Assembly (NCBI GenBank): GCA_903826405.1
Contig: CAIKEH010000032.1
Coordinates: 62,001 to 126,000 of the forward strand
Length of the DNA stretch: 64,000 nt
Reading direction: 5' to 3'
Source of the DNA: an uncultured bacterium
GTDB taxonomy: Bacteria; Bacteroidota; Bacteroidia; Chitinophagales; Chitinophagaceae
Positions 29,815-38,809 of this stretch are shown piece by piece (position 1 is the first letter of the stretch; each line of letters opens with the position of its first letter). Both the position numbers and the translations under genes were made by a program. The notes under the pieces were generated by a model. That model did not search any database and was not told the origin of the DNA. It worked only from the letters and a program-made list of their open reading frames with translations.

Positions 29815-30573
29815 ATGAAAAAGTTTATCCTGTCCACGTTCATCCTGACATCTGCAATCATGGCCAATGCTCAACAACCCATGCCCATTCCCCGCAATGG
29901 AGGCGACCCTAAACTCTCCGAGATCTGGGAACCACAGGTGCCTGTGGTTACTCCGGGAAAGACAGCTCAGGACGCACCGAGTGATGCCGTAGTTCTTTTT
30001 GACGGAAAAGATGCATCTGCTTGGAAAGGTTCCGACGGTGGGCCGGTCAAATGGACCATTGCAGATGGCGCCATGACCGTGAAAGCAGGATCGGGCGTCA
30101 TCACCTCAAAGCAGGGATTCGGCGACTGCCAAATCCATATCGAGTGGCGTACACCAGCAGAGGTGAAAGGCGATGGACAGGGCCGTGGCAATAGCGGCAT
30201 CTTCCTCATGGGTAAATACGAGTTGCAGGTTCTGGACAATTACAATAACCGCACTTATTCCAATGGCCAGGCTGGCGCCATCTACAAACAATTGATACCC
30301 TTGGTGAATGTCTGCCGCCCTCCCGGTGAATGGCAGACCTATGATGTGATCTTCACCGCTCCCCGATTCTTCCCAGATGGACGTCTGCAGACACAAGCCC
30401 GGATCACCGTATTTCAAAATGGGGCACTCGTCCAGAACAATGCCACTCTATGGGGTGGTACTGAATATATCGGTGCGCCAGAATATAAAGCGCATGGCGA
30501 CAAAGAGCCCATTGTACTTCAAGACCATGGCAATCCGGTCAGCTACAGGAACATTTGGGTTAGGCCATTATAA
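29815..30573 (+). CDS. DUF1080 protein (3-keto-disaccharide hydrolase-like)
   Basis: The 252-residue product has a signal peptide (MKKFILSTFILTSAIMANAQ) and a DUF1080 lectin-like fold: DAVVLFDGKDASAWKG, KWTIADGAMTV, ITSKQGFGDCQIHIEWRTPA, GNSGIFLMGKYELQVLDNY and GEWQTYDVIFTAPRF. Members hydrolyse 3-keto-glycosides. Position 3 bp after the Gfo/Idh/MocA gene supports a two-step scheme in which the oxidoreductase makes the keto sugar and this protein cleaves it. That pairing is inference. Confidence 0.88.
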   Translation: MKKFILSTFILTSAIMANAQQPMPIPRNGGDPKLSEIWEPQVPVVTPGKTAQDAPSDAVVLFDGKDASAWKGSDGGPVKWTIADGAMTVKAGSGVITSKQGFGDCQIHIEWRTPAEVKGDGQGRGNSGIFLMGKYELQVLDNYNNRTYSNGQAGAIYKQLIPLVNVCRPPGEWQTYDVIFTAPRFFPDGRLQTQARITVFQNGALVQNNATLWGGTEYIGAPEYKAHGDKEPIVLQDHGNPVSYRNIWVRPL

Positions 30574-30580
30574 ATGCTGT

Positions 30581-30730
30581 ATTGCGGATTCCGAATTCCG
30601 AATTAAATAGCCCCAAAAAGGAGTCGTAGAGAATAGCCATTCTCTGGATCTATGGTCGTACGCGGAGTCGCCATCGAGAAAGCAGGATATGAATTTGCGA
30701 ATTCTGAATCCGCAGTCCGGAATTCGGAAT
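30581..30730. repeat. Imperfect inverted repeat between DUF1080 and mfd genes
   Basis: The segment around 30581-30604 (GCGGATTCCGAATTCCG) recurs in inverted, slightly changed form around 30690-30730. The two lie between convergent stop codons. A related AATTCCGAATT motif appears at 55170-55186, after another gene end. It may be a dispersed short repeat or a bidirectional terminator. Confidence 0.45.
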
Positions 30731-30754
30731 GGAAGAATGAAAAGATCAATTCCA

Positions 30755-33700
30755 TCAGTGTGGCTGCACTATCTTTCCGGTCATCCGGGACAATAACTCG
30801 AAAAGTTGTTCCATGGTGCGGATGTCATCCACGATCAGCATGAAATTCTTGCCGGTCTGTTTTAATCTTCCCTTGAGCGTTCGATTCTGAATGAACTCGA
30901 GCAAGCCTTTGAATACTTCCGATTCAAAATAGGGGGAGTCGGGATTGTTGACAAAATAACATTTCAGTATGTCGTCTTTCAAGGTCATACGCTCGAAACC
31001 GAGTGACACGGCCATCCGTCGACAGCGCACCGTGGTGAACAGATCCTCAACAGGTCCGGGTATCAGACCGAAACGATCGTTGAGTTCAGCATGGAAGGCG
31101 AGTAGTTCATCCTCATCTGTGCAGTTGTCCAATCGGGAGTAAAGGGTCAATCTTTCAGTGATATTCTCCACATAGGTGTCCGGTATGAGTATCTCCAGAT
31201 CGGTATCGATGGTGCAGTCCTGTACAAAATCATCCTGCTTGCTGATCTCTTCCTTGAACAACTCACGGAAGGAGGTTCGTTTGAGTTCGCGTATCGCTTC
31301 ATCGAGCACCTTCTGGTACATCTCGAAGCCGATCTCCAACATGAAGCCGCTCTGCTCACCGCCAAGCATATTCCCTGCCCCGCGGATATCCAAGTCGCGC
31401 ATGGCGATCTGAAAGCCACTGCCCAGTTCACTGTGCTGCTCCAGAGTCTGCAGACGTTTCCTGGAATCTGCAGGCAAAGTGCTCAACGGCGGCGCCAATA
31501 GATAGCAGAAAGCCTTCCTGTTGCTCCGCCCGACACGGCCACGAAGCTGATGAAGATCACTCAGGCCAAAATGATGCGCGTTATTGACCATGATGGTGTT
31601 CACATTCGGAATGTCAACGCCGCTCTCGACGATGTTCGTGCAGACGAGCACATCGTATTTACGATCGATGAAGTCCAAAATTCTTTCCTCCAACTCATGC
31701 CCTTCCAGTTGTCCATGCGCGAACCCTACACTGACATCGGGACAAAGCTGTCGGATCAAGGCGGCCATTTCCGAGAGCCCCTGAACCCGATTATGTATGA
31801 AAAAAACCTGCCCCCCCCTTTCCGTTTCGAAATAAATGGCTTCACGTATGAATTCCTCATTGAACACCATCACTTCAGTCTGGATCGGTTGACGATTGGG
31901 TGGTGGCGTATTAATAATACTGAGATCACGCGCACCCATGAGGCTGAACTGCAAGGTTCTCGGTATCGGTGTAGCGGTAAGCGTCAGACAGTCCACCGTG
32001 GTCTTGAAGGTTTTGATCTTTTCCTTATGGCCCACCCCAAACTTTTGTTCTTCGTCGATCACCAGCAGACCGAGGTTCTTGAATTTCACATCTTTTGCAA
32101 GCAGAGCATGGGTGCCGATGATGATGTCGATCTTCCCTTCCTCCAGTTTTTTCAGGGTTTCCTTTTTCTCTTTCGTCGATTTGAACCGGTTCACATAATC
32201 AACGGTCACGGGGAAATCGCGCAGCCGTTCGCTGAACGTTTTATAGTGCTGGAATGCAAGTATGGTGGTGGGCACGAGAACTGCGGCCTGACGTCCGTCC
32301 AGGCAGGTCTTGAATGCGGCACGAACGGCCACTTCGGTTTTACCAAAACCCACATCGCCACAAACCAGCCTGTCCATGGGCTGGGGACTCTGCATGTCTT
32401 TTTTCACATCGGCAGTAGCTTTACTTTGGTCGGGCGTATCCTCATAGATAAATGATGCCTCCAATTCCGTCTGCATGTAATTATCAGGCGCATGGGCAAA
32501 GCCGGGTTGCGACTTGCGCTGGGCATAAAGGCTGATGAGGTCGAAAGCGATCTCCTTGACCCTTGTTTTAGTCTTCTCTTTGAGTTTCTGCCAGGTATCG
32601 CTGCCCAGTTTATTGACTTTGGGAACATGGCCTTCCTTGCCCGTGTATTTGGAGATCTTGTGGAGGGAATTGATGTTCACATAAAGCAGATCGCCATCCT
32701 TGTAAAGTATGCGCACCGCTTCCTGCATCCTGCCATTTGACTCCATTTTCTGCAGACCGCTGTAAACACCTACGCCATGATCTATATGCACGACATAATC
32801 CCCTGGCTGTAGTTCACGGAGCGCTTTCAGCGTTAGTGCCTTGTTCCTGTTGTAAGCTTGTTTGACCTTGTATTTGTGGTAACGCTGGAAAACCTGATGA
32901 TCCGTATAACAGACGACACGAAGGTCCTCGTCAATGAACCCTTCATGAATGGGGACAGGAACGGGAGTGAAGGGCACCTCGGCTTTCAGATCACTGAAGA
33001 TGCTGTGCAAGCGTTCCAATTGACGGGGATTTTCTGCGAATATGAATATCCCGAAACGTTTGGCATTCCATGATTTCAGGTCTTTGATCAGCAGGTCGAA
33101 CTGCCGATTGAAAGCAGGTTGTGCCTTGGTTTGAAAAATCAAGGTCTCTGCAGTTATCGGCAATGTGTATCGCTGCCCGAATTCGATCACCGGACGATTC
33201 AAGAGTTCCCGGGTAAGTTGGTCGGGAGTCATGAGGTCCTCGCCGGTGAAAGGCTTGATGGATAGATCTTCTTCTTCCGTAGACACCTTGGTCCCTTCGT
33301 GCAGATTCAGGAAGATCCCAAGGTCCTCTTCCTGCACTTGCCAGGCATGGTAAGTCATTTCCCAATCCTTTATCCAGACTACGAGGTTAAATGGCAGGAA
33401 AGAAGAAAGGGAGATCTTTTCTCCCGCTTCCACGCGGGTTTCCACATTCGGGATGATGTTTACCTGAAGTAATTTCCGTTCACTCAACTGGGTCTCCGGA
33501 TCGAAGATGCGGATGGAATCCACCTCATTGCCGAAGAGTTCCACCCGATAGGGTTTTTCGTTCCCGAACGAATAGATGTCTAAAATGCCGCCTCTCAGCG
33601 CAAACTGGCCTGGTTCATACACGAAATCATTCCTCACGAAACCGCAGTTGACGAACCTCTCGAGCAAGGCATCCACATCCAACGTATCATTGGCCTTGAT

Positions 33701-34144
33701 GGAAATGATGTTGCCCATCAGTGCAGATGGCATCACCACCTTCTCCTGAAGTGCCTCAGGATAGGTAACCATGATGCGGCGGTTTCCGGGAGCAGCCATT
33801 CGGGTAAGTGTCTCCATCCGAAGCATGACATGGCTGCTGTTCAGTAGTCTGAAGTTCTTCCTGTTCTTGAAAGAAGAAGGAAAATAAAAGAGGTCTATCG
33901 GCTGGATTATATTTTCCAGCGTATTATGGAAATAGGCGGCTTCCTCCGCATCTTCCAGAACGACAAGGTGATTCATTCGGGCCGCCGCAGGATGGTTCCA
34001 AATGGAAGCCATTGTCAGGGCAGAAGAACTGCCCTGGAGGCCTTTGAGATAAAAATTTTGCGGGGAAGGCAAGGAAATCCCTTCCGCGATCTGCCTGACG
34101 CGGGGGTCGTCTAAATACTTATCCTTCAGGATCTGCAGGTTCAT
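30755..34144 (-). CDS. mfd: Transcription-repair coupling factor Mfd
   Basis: The 1129-residue product removes RNA polymerase stalled at DNA damage and recruits UvrA. The UvrB-like N-terminal modules are followed by the polymerase-binding domain (GDYVVHIDHGVGVYSGLQKM from about 448). The translocase carries Walker A GDVGFGKTE at 596-604, DEEQ at 697-700, TATPIPRTLQFSLMGARDLS and RGRVGRSNRKAFCYLL. The C-terminal TRCF domain completes it. Length is normal. It is a monocistronic leftward gene. Confidence 0.97.
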   Translation of the reverse strand: MNLQILKDKYLDDPRVRQIAEGISLPSPQNFYLKGLQGSSSALTMASIWNHPAAARMNHLVVLEDAEEAAYFHNTLENIIQPIDLFYFPSSFKNRKNFRLLNSSHVMLRMETLTRMAAPGNRRIMVTYPEALQEKVVMPSALMGNIISIKANDTLDVDALLERFVNCGFVRNDFVYEPGQFALRGGILDIYSFGNEKPYRVELFGNEVDSIRIFDPETQLSERKLLQVNIIPNVETRVEAGEKISLSSFLPFNLVVWIKDWEMTYHAWQVQEEDLGIFLNLHEGTKVSTEEEDLSIKPFTGEDLMTPDQLTRELLNRPVIEFGQRYTLPITAETLIFQTKAQPAFNRQFDLLIKDLKSWNAKRFGIFIFAENPRQLERLHSIFSDLKAEVPFTPVPVPIHEGFIDEDLRVVCYTDHQVFQRYHKYKVKQAYNRNKALTLKALRELQPGDYVVHIDHGVGVYSGLQKMESNGRMQEAVRILYKDGDLLYVNINSLHKISKYTGKEGHVPKVNKLGSDTWQKLKEKTKTRVKEIAFDLISLYAQRKSQPGFAHAPDNYMQTELEASFIYEDTPDQSKATADVKKDMQSPQPMDRLVCGDVGFGKTEVAVRAAFKTCLDGRQAAVLVPTTILAFQHYKTFSERLRDFPVTVDYVNRFKSTKEKKETLKKLEEGKIDIIIGTHALLAKDVKFKNLGLLVIDEEQKFGVGHKEKIKTFKTTVDCLTLTATPIPRTLQFSLMGARDLSIINTPPPNRQPIQTEVMVFNEEFIREAIYFETERGGQVFFIHNRVQGLSEMAALIRQLCPDVSVGFAHGQLEGHELEERILDFIDRKYDVLVCTNIVESGVDIPNVNTIMVNNAHHFGLSDLHQLRGRVGRSNRKAFCYLLAPPLSTLPADSRKRLQTLEQHSELGSGFQIAMRDLDIRGAGNMLGGEQSGFMLEIGFEMYQKVLDEAIRELKRTSFRELFKEEISKQDDFVQDCTIDTDLEILIPDTYVENITERLTLYSRLDNCTDEDELLAFHAELNDRFGLIPGPVEDLFTTVRCRRMAVSLGFERMTLKDDILKCYFVNNPDSPYFESEVFKGLLEFIQNRTLKGRLKQTGKNFMLIVDDIRTMEQLFELLSRMTGKIVQPH

Positions 34145-34306
34145 GCGCTCTGGGTCTCCCTGATCCAGGACCGGCCGGGACCAAGGCGGGCAAAGATAGC
34201 CCTAAACTTTTTAGCTTCTTTTATGTATTATTAACCAACCCATGTCTGGAGAAACAGGAAAAAACCGAGTAAATTGCCATATTGAAATCGCATCGCTTCA
34301 AACGAA

Positions 34307-37222
34307 ATGCTCATGACTAGCCGCAAATACCTCCTATTCCTGCTCATCTTCACTGTCTCTTTTGGAGGATTATATCGCTTCTTCCATGAAAAGCCCCTCT
34401 CGAGGTTACCCAAGGTTGCTTTGTTGAACAACGAAGAAGAGGACGAGGGATCCGAAATGGAACAGGAGAACGGAAGGAAACGGGCCGCATGGGAATTCAA
34501 CTTGTTGCGTGATCCACGTACCGGAAAGATCCCGGAAGGGATACGTGCCCGGGAAATAGCCTGGGCTAAAAAAATGCCCATCAGGAACTTTAATTACTTC
34601 AACAACACGAGCGGGGTGAATCAGATGAATGCACCCGAAGTCGCCAACAAGTACATTGCGGTCGGCCCCACGCAAAATGGCGGTCGTACACGTGCACTTG
34701 CCTTCGACATGCGTTATAATGGATCTTCCAATAAAGTAATTCTGACCGGCGGAATAAATGGCGGCATATTCAGAAGTATTGACGGTGGTGCCACCTGGGC
34801 TTTCGTTCATCCGGAAAATGAGATCCGTAGCGTATCCTGCCTGGCACAGGACCCGCGTCCGGGGTTTCAGGACACCTGGTATGCAGGAACCGGAGAACCT
34901 ATCGGTACATCAGCTGCCTACCCCAATGCATTCGTCTTTGGTAACGGCATCTTGAAGTCAACCGATAATGGGGCCACTTGGAACATGTTGCCTTCCACCG
35001 CAGATAATGATCCCACGGTTTTTTCTGAATTCGATATTGTGGGCCGTATTGCCGTACATCCCTTAACGGGAGACATTTATGCCGCAGTTCAACGCCGGAT
35101 CATGCGCTCAAAGGATGGTGGCTCCACCTGGTCAACAGTTCTTATAGGTACAACACCCACCAATACGGTAGGTGGTGTCATGGAAATCATGATCAATAAT
35201 GCGGGCACCAAACTTTTTGCCGCTGTCTCTGGAAGAAACCCGGATCGAAATTTTGCAGGGATCTACACGTCCTCTTCCGGCAGTACCGGCTCATGGACAC
35301 GCATCGCTGGTGGACTGAATGGCCAAGCCGATTCCGTGGCTGGTTGGCAAGCCTATGACAATAGTAGTATAGATGGCGGTGGGAACTACTCAGCCGGTTG
35401 GGGACGCATCGTACTAACTCTGGCACCATCCAATCAGAATATCCTGTATGCCCTTTGTGAAAATGGGAATCAGGCCACCAACTTAAAAACTGAAGCCGAT
35501 CTTTTCCGATGCGATCTCAGTACCAATACCTGGGCGCGGCTTTCTGACAACCTCCTGGCAACCAGAACAGTCAAAACCACGAATACGACCAAATATTTTG
35601 AAGCTCAGGGAGGGTATAACCTGTCCATAGCAGTACATCCCACACAACCCAGTATTGTTTTCGTGGCTGGGGTGAATCTGTTCAAGTCCACAGATGGATT
35701 CACGACCCCAAGCGGTGTAAGTTTTGTAGGAGGGTTGGCATCGGACACCTATACGGATGCAAACGGAGCAAGTCATGTGGATATCCATGGCCTCGTGTTT
35801 GATCCATCCAATCCCAATCGGCTGATCACAGCATCTGATGGCGGAGTTACGGAATGTACGGATGTCACGGCCAGCAAACTCAGTTGGAATCTCTTCAACA
35901 GCCAGTATCAGACCATCCAGTATTATCATGTGGGTATCGATCCTACAAAAGGATCCAGGGCCTATTATGGAGGGGCTCAGGACAACTCCACCACGCTTCG
36001 AGATATTGATGGAGCTTACCTCGGAAGTGCTTTGCCTGACAGCAATGACCATTACATCCTCTTGGGAGGAGATGGCGGCAAGGCTGCCATGACCACAAAG
36101 AATGTAAGCGGGAACCAATATCTTTTCGCATCGGCTCAGGAAGGCCAGATCTATAGGTTGAAACTCTTCCCCCCATATGACAATTCTTTTTACACCTTGG
36201 TGAAGCCTGCAGCTGCAGGTAAAGGAGAGTTCGTAACCTACTATCATCTTGATGAGGACAATACCGATCTTCTTTATTTTGCGAGCAGTGACACCCTGTA
36301 CCGGGCCACCTCATCCACCACGGTAACCACGTCGAGCGGATGGACACGCATGAATGGAATCAGCGGTACCATAGGATCATCGATATTCTCCATGGCAACT
36401 ACCCGAGGAGGATATACAGCGAATAATTACCTGTTCATAGGTACCGCTGAAGGAAAAGTATTCCGATTGAAAGACCCACAGGGAGTATCCCCGGCAGTCG
36501 CACCCGAAGACATAACACCTCCGGGAATGGTAGCAGGAAGCGTGGTATTCAACATCGCCCTGAATCCCCGCAATCAGGATACGATGATGTGCGTAGTCAC
36601 CAATTACGATGTGCCGAGCGTATTCTGGACCGGGAATGCCACCGCTTCGAATCCAACCTGGCAAACGATCGAAGGAAACCTGACCTTGCCTTCCGTGCGT
36701 AGTTGCGCGATCGTGGCCAAGACAACCGGCGTCGAATATTATGTAGGCACATCCGCTGGGCTCTACAGTACCGCTTCGATTTCAGGCAGTTCTACAACCT
36801 GGTCACGTGAGGGAACCGGGCCTCTTGCAAATGCCATTGTGAACTCCCTCGCTTACAGGTGGAATGACAATACCCTTTTGGTTGGAACACATGGTAACGG
36901 CATGTTCGTAACCTACATAGGAGATCCCATCACCCTCAGCACAGGCATAGCAACACCCATTCGGGACGATAAAAATTTCATCCGGGGAGCCTACCCCACT
37001 TTGGTCGATCAGAACATCAGTTTCCAGATTGGAAACATGTACACCATCAAACAGATCCAGGTCCAGGTGCACAACATATCCGGGCAGCTACTCTACAACA
37101 GATCGTCATCCTATCAGAATGGGACTGTGGATATGAGCACTGCGGCGAGGGGAGAATACATCCTGACCGTCACCAGCAACGACAGAAAATATCAGTTCGT
37201 CAGGAAATTCGTGAAACAGTAG
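34307..37222 (+). CDS. Secreted BNR/sortilin-type repeat protein with a type IX sorting tail
   Basis: The 971-residue product has an N-terminal hydrophobic segment (KYLLFLLIFTVSFGGLYRFF). Asp-box (BNR) motifs SIDGGATW, STDNGATW and SKDGGSTW lie in the N-terminal half, as in beta-propellers of sialidase, VPS10 and YVTN-like proteins. The C-terminus, IKQIQVQVHNISGQLLYNRS with EYILTVTSNDRKYQFVRKFV, is a type A sorting domain cleaved after secretion. The role is unknown; a catalytic sialidase is not supported. A strong terminator follows at 37243-37275. Confidence 0.85.
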   Translation: MLMTSRKYLLFLLIFTVSFGGLYRFFHEKPLSRLPKVALLNNEEEDEGSEMEQENGRKRAAWEFNLLRDPRTGKIPEGIRAREIAWAKKMPIRNFNYFNNTSGVNQMNAPEVANKYIAVGPTQNGGRTRALAFDMRYNGSSNKVILTGGINGGIFRSIDGGATWAFVHPENEIRSVSCLAQDPRPGFQDTWYAGTGEPIGTSAAYPNAFVFGNGILKSTDNGATWNMLPSTADNDPTVFSEFDIVGRIAVHPLTGDIYAAVQRRIMRSKDGGSTWSTVLIGTTPTNTVGGVMEIMINNAGTKLFAAVSGRNPDRNFAGIYTSSSGSTGSWTRIAGGLNGQADSVAGWQAYDNSSIDGGGNYSAGWGRIVLTLAPSNQNILYALCENGNQATNLKTEADLFRCDLSTNTWARLSDNLLATRTVKTTNTTKYFEAQGGYNLSIAVHPTQPSIVFVAGVNLFKSTDGFTTPSGVSFVGGLASDTYTDANGASHVDIHGLVFDPSNPNRLITASDGGVTECTDVTASKLSWNLFNSQYQTIQYYHVGIDPTKGSRAYYGGAQDNSTTLRDIDGAYLGSALPDSNDHYILLGGDGGKAAMTTKNVSGNQYLFASAQEGQIYRLKLFPPYDNSFYTLVKPAAAGKGEFVTYYHLDEDNTDLLYFASSDTLYRATSSTTVTTSSGWTRMNGISGTIGSSIFSMATTRGGYTANNYLFIGTAEGKVFRLKDPQGVSPAVAPEDITPPGMVAGSVVFNIALNPRNQDTMMCVVTNYDVPSVFWTGNATASNPTWQTIEGNLTLPSVRSCAIVAKTTGVEYYVGTSAGLYSTASISGSSTTWSREGTGPLANAIVNSLAYRWNDNTLLVGTHGNGMFVTYIGDPITLSTGIATPIRDDKNFIRGAYPTLVDQNISFQIGNMYTIKQIQVQVHNISGQLLYNRSSSYQNGTVDMSTAARGEYILTVTSNDRKYQFVRKFVKQ

Positions 37223-37242
37223 AAGCAAAGGCATCCATTTAT

Positions 37243-37275
37243 AAAAGCGCGGTCAACAGAACCGCGCTTTTTTTT
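37243..37275 (+). terminator. Rho-independent terminator after the BNR-repeat gene
   Basis: AAAAGCGCGGT at 37243-37253 pairs with ACCGCGCTTTT at 37261-37271 around a 7-nt loop, followed by more T. An 11-bp perfect stem with a uridine run is a textbook terminator. Confidence 0.92.
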
Positions 37276-37308
37276 GCAAAGTCTTATCTTTATAAATAAA
37301 CCTAGACC

Positions 37309-38028
37309 ATGGCCGTACATCCCTGGATTCCCAGTGAAGTCATCGCTATCGAGGAAGAAGCAGAGCTTACCAGGAGGTTCAGGATCCGCATACCGGAGAT
37401 GGATCGCTTCGATTTCGAACCCGGACAATTCGTTACACTGGACCTACCCATCAGTGACAAACCGGCCAAACGAATGCGAAGCTATTCCATTGCATCATGG
37501 CCCGATGGCACAAACAGTTTCGAATTGATCATCTCCCTGCAGAAGGAAGGCGTTGGAACAACCTATCTGTTTGAGCATGCTCAGGTTGGATCGACCCTCA
37601 TGATGAGGGGTCCCCAAGGGGGGTTCACCATGCCCCCCAAACTGGACAAGGACCTGTACTTGATCTGCACAGGGACAGGCATTGCGCCTTTCCGTAGCAT
37701 GGCTCATCACATAGCTCAACATAAGATCCCTCATCTGGACATACACTTGATCTTTGGAGCACGCCATGAGCGCAACCTCCTGTATTACGAGGAATTGAAG
37801 GCATTGGAACGCACGACCCCAGGGTTCCACTATCACCCTGCACTTTCACGTGAGCATTGGGATGGTCTAAAAGGATATGTACATCCTATCTATGAGGAAT
37901 TGGCGAAGGAAAGGAAACCCGCCTATTTCTATCTATGTGGCTGGAGGAATATGATCGATGAGGCGAAACGGCGTATACAGGAAATGGGATACGACAGGAA
38001 GTCCATACATCAGGAGCTTTACGGCTGA
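37309..38028 (+). CDS. FAD-binding ferredoxin/flavodoxin-NADP reductase-like oxidoreductase
   Basis: The 239-residue product has the FNR fold: the FAD motif RSYS at 57-60, preceded by FEPGQFVTLDLPIS, and the NAD(P) motif GTGIAP at 122-127. YFYLCGWRNMIDEAKRRI near the C-terminus is the second nucleotide motif. There is no iron-sulfur domain, so it needs a separate electron-transfer partner. It starts 33 bp after the terminator and precedes the YdcF gene by 21 bp. Confidence 0.9.
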   Translation: MAVHPWIPSEVIAIEEEAELTRRFRIRIPEMDRFDFEPGQFVTLDLPISDKPAKRMRSYSIASWPDGTNSFELIISLQKEGVGTTYLFEHAQVGSTLMMRGPQGGFTMPPKLDKDLYLICTGTGIAPFRSMAHHIAQHKIPHLDIHLIFGARHERNLLYYEELKALERTTPGFHYHPALSREHWDGLKGYVHPIYEELAKERKPAYFYLCGWRNMIDEAKRRIQEMGYDRKSIHQELYG

Positions 38029-38049
38029 TCACCACCACAAATCGCGGAC

Positions 38050-38805
38050 ATGTTCCTGATTTCAAAAATACTGGGGATCCTGATCAATCCCATCTTGTGG
38101 GTGGCCCTTTTGGCCATTGTTGCAATTGTAGCCAGAAAGCCCAAATGGAAAAGATTTTTATTGATCTCAGCCACGTCTTTGTTCGTGATATTCACAAATG
38201 GCTGGATTCCGACTAAACTCACCCTGGCATGGCAAACACCACAGGTGGAATTACGGCGCGGAGAAAATTACCAAGCAGGCATATTACTCGGGGGTTACCT
38301 TGGTCACGATGACAACGACGGTCGGAATTATTTCAATGCAGCATCAGACAGATTCATCGAGACCGTCCGGCTATACAAGAACGGGAACATCGGAAAGATC
38401 ATACTTTCCGGAAGCAGTGGCTCCATATGGAAGAAGCCATTCATAGAGGCGGAAAATGCAAGATCTGTTCTGAGAGAGATCGGAGTGCCTGATCAGGATA
38501 TTATTTTGGAAGGACGATCCAGAAACACGATGGAGAACGCCCTCTATGTGAAAGCCATACTAGACTCGATGCAAATGGAAGGTCCTTACCTGCTGATCAC
38601 TTCAGCCCTGCACATGCCCAGAGCATCGTTGCTGTTCGAACGGTCCGGGCTTCAAATCAGACCTTTCCCCTGCGCATACATGGTGACACCCCAAAGTGCA
38701 GAATTCGAACCGGATCTGATCATTCCCTCTGCTCAGGCCATTCAGCTCTGGACATTATTGTTCCGCGAAGTGATCGGATATGGCGTTGCCAGATGGAAGA
38801 AATGA
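38050..38805 (+). CDS. YdcF/ElyC/SanA family (DUF218) membrane protein
   Basis: The 251-residue product has two N-terminal membrane helices (residues about 8-25 and 34-50), then a DUF218 domain: YQAGILLGGYLGHDD, RFIETVRLYKNGNIGKIILS, DIILEGRSRNTMENALYVKA and LLITSALHMPRASLLFERSG. Relatives affect envelope integrity. It follows the reductase gene by 21 bp and converges with glyS, ending 4 bp before it. Confidence 0.88.
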   Translation: MFLISKILGILINPILWVALLAIVAIVARKPKWKRFLLISATSLFVIFTNGWIPTKLTLAWQTPQVELRRGENYQAGILLGGYLGHDDNDGRNYFNAASDRFIETVRLYKNGNIGKIILSGSSGSIWKKPFIEAENARSVLREIGVPDQDIILEGRSRNTMENALYVKAILDSMQMEGPYLLITSALHMPRASLLFERSGLQIRPFPCAYMVTPQSAEFEPDLIIPSAQAIQLWTLLFREVIGYGVARWKK

Positions 38806-38809
38806 ATGA

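Noticed and set aside
31550-32455. 301-residue frame antisense to mfd
   Set aside because: It mirrors the conserved helicase part of Mfd and has no protein-like motif.
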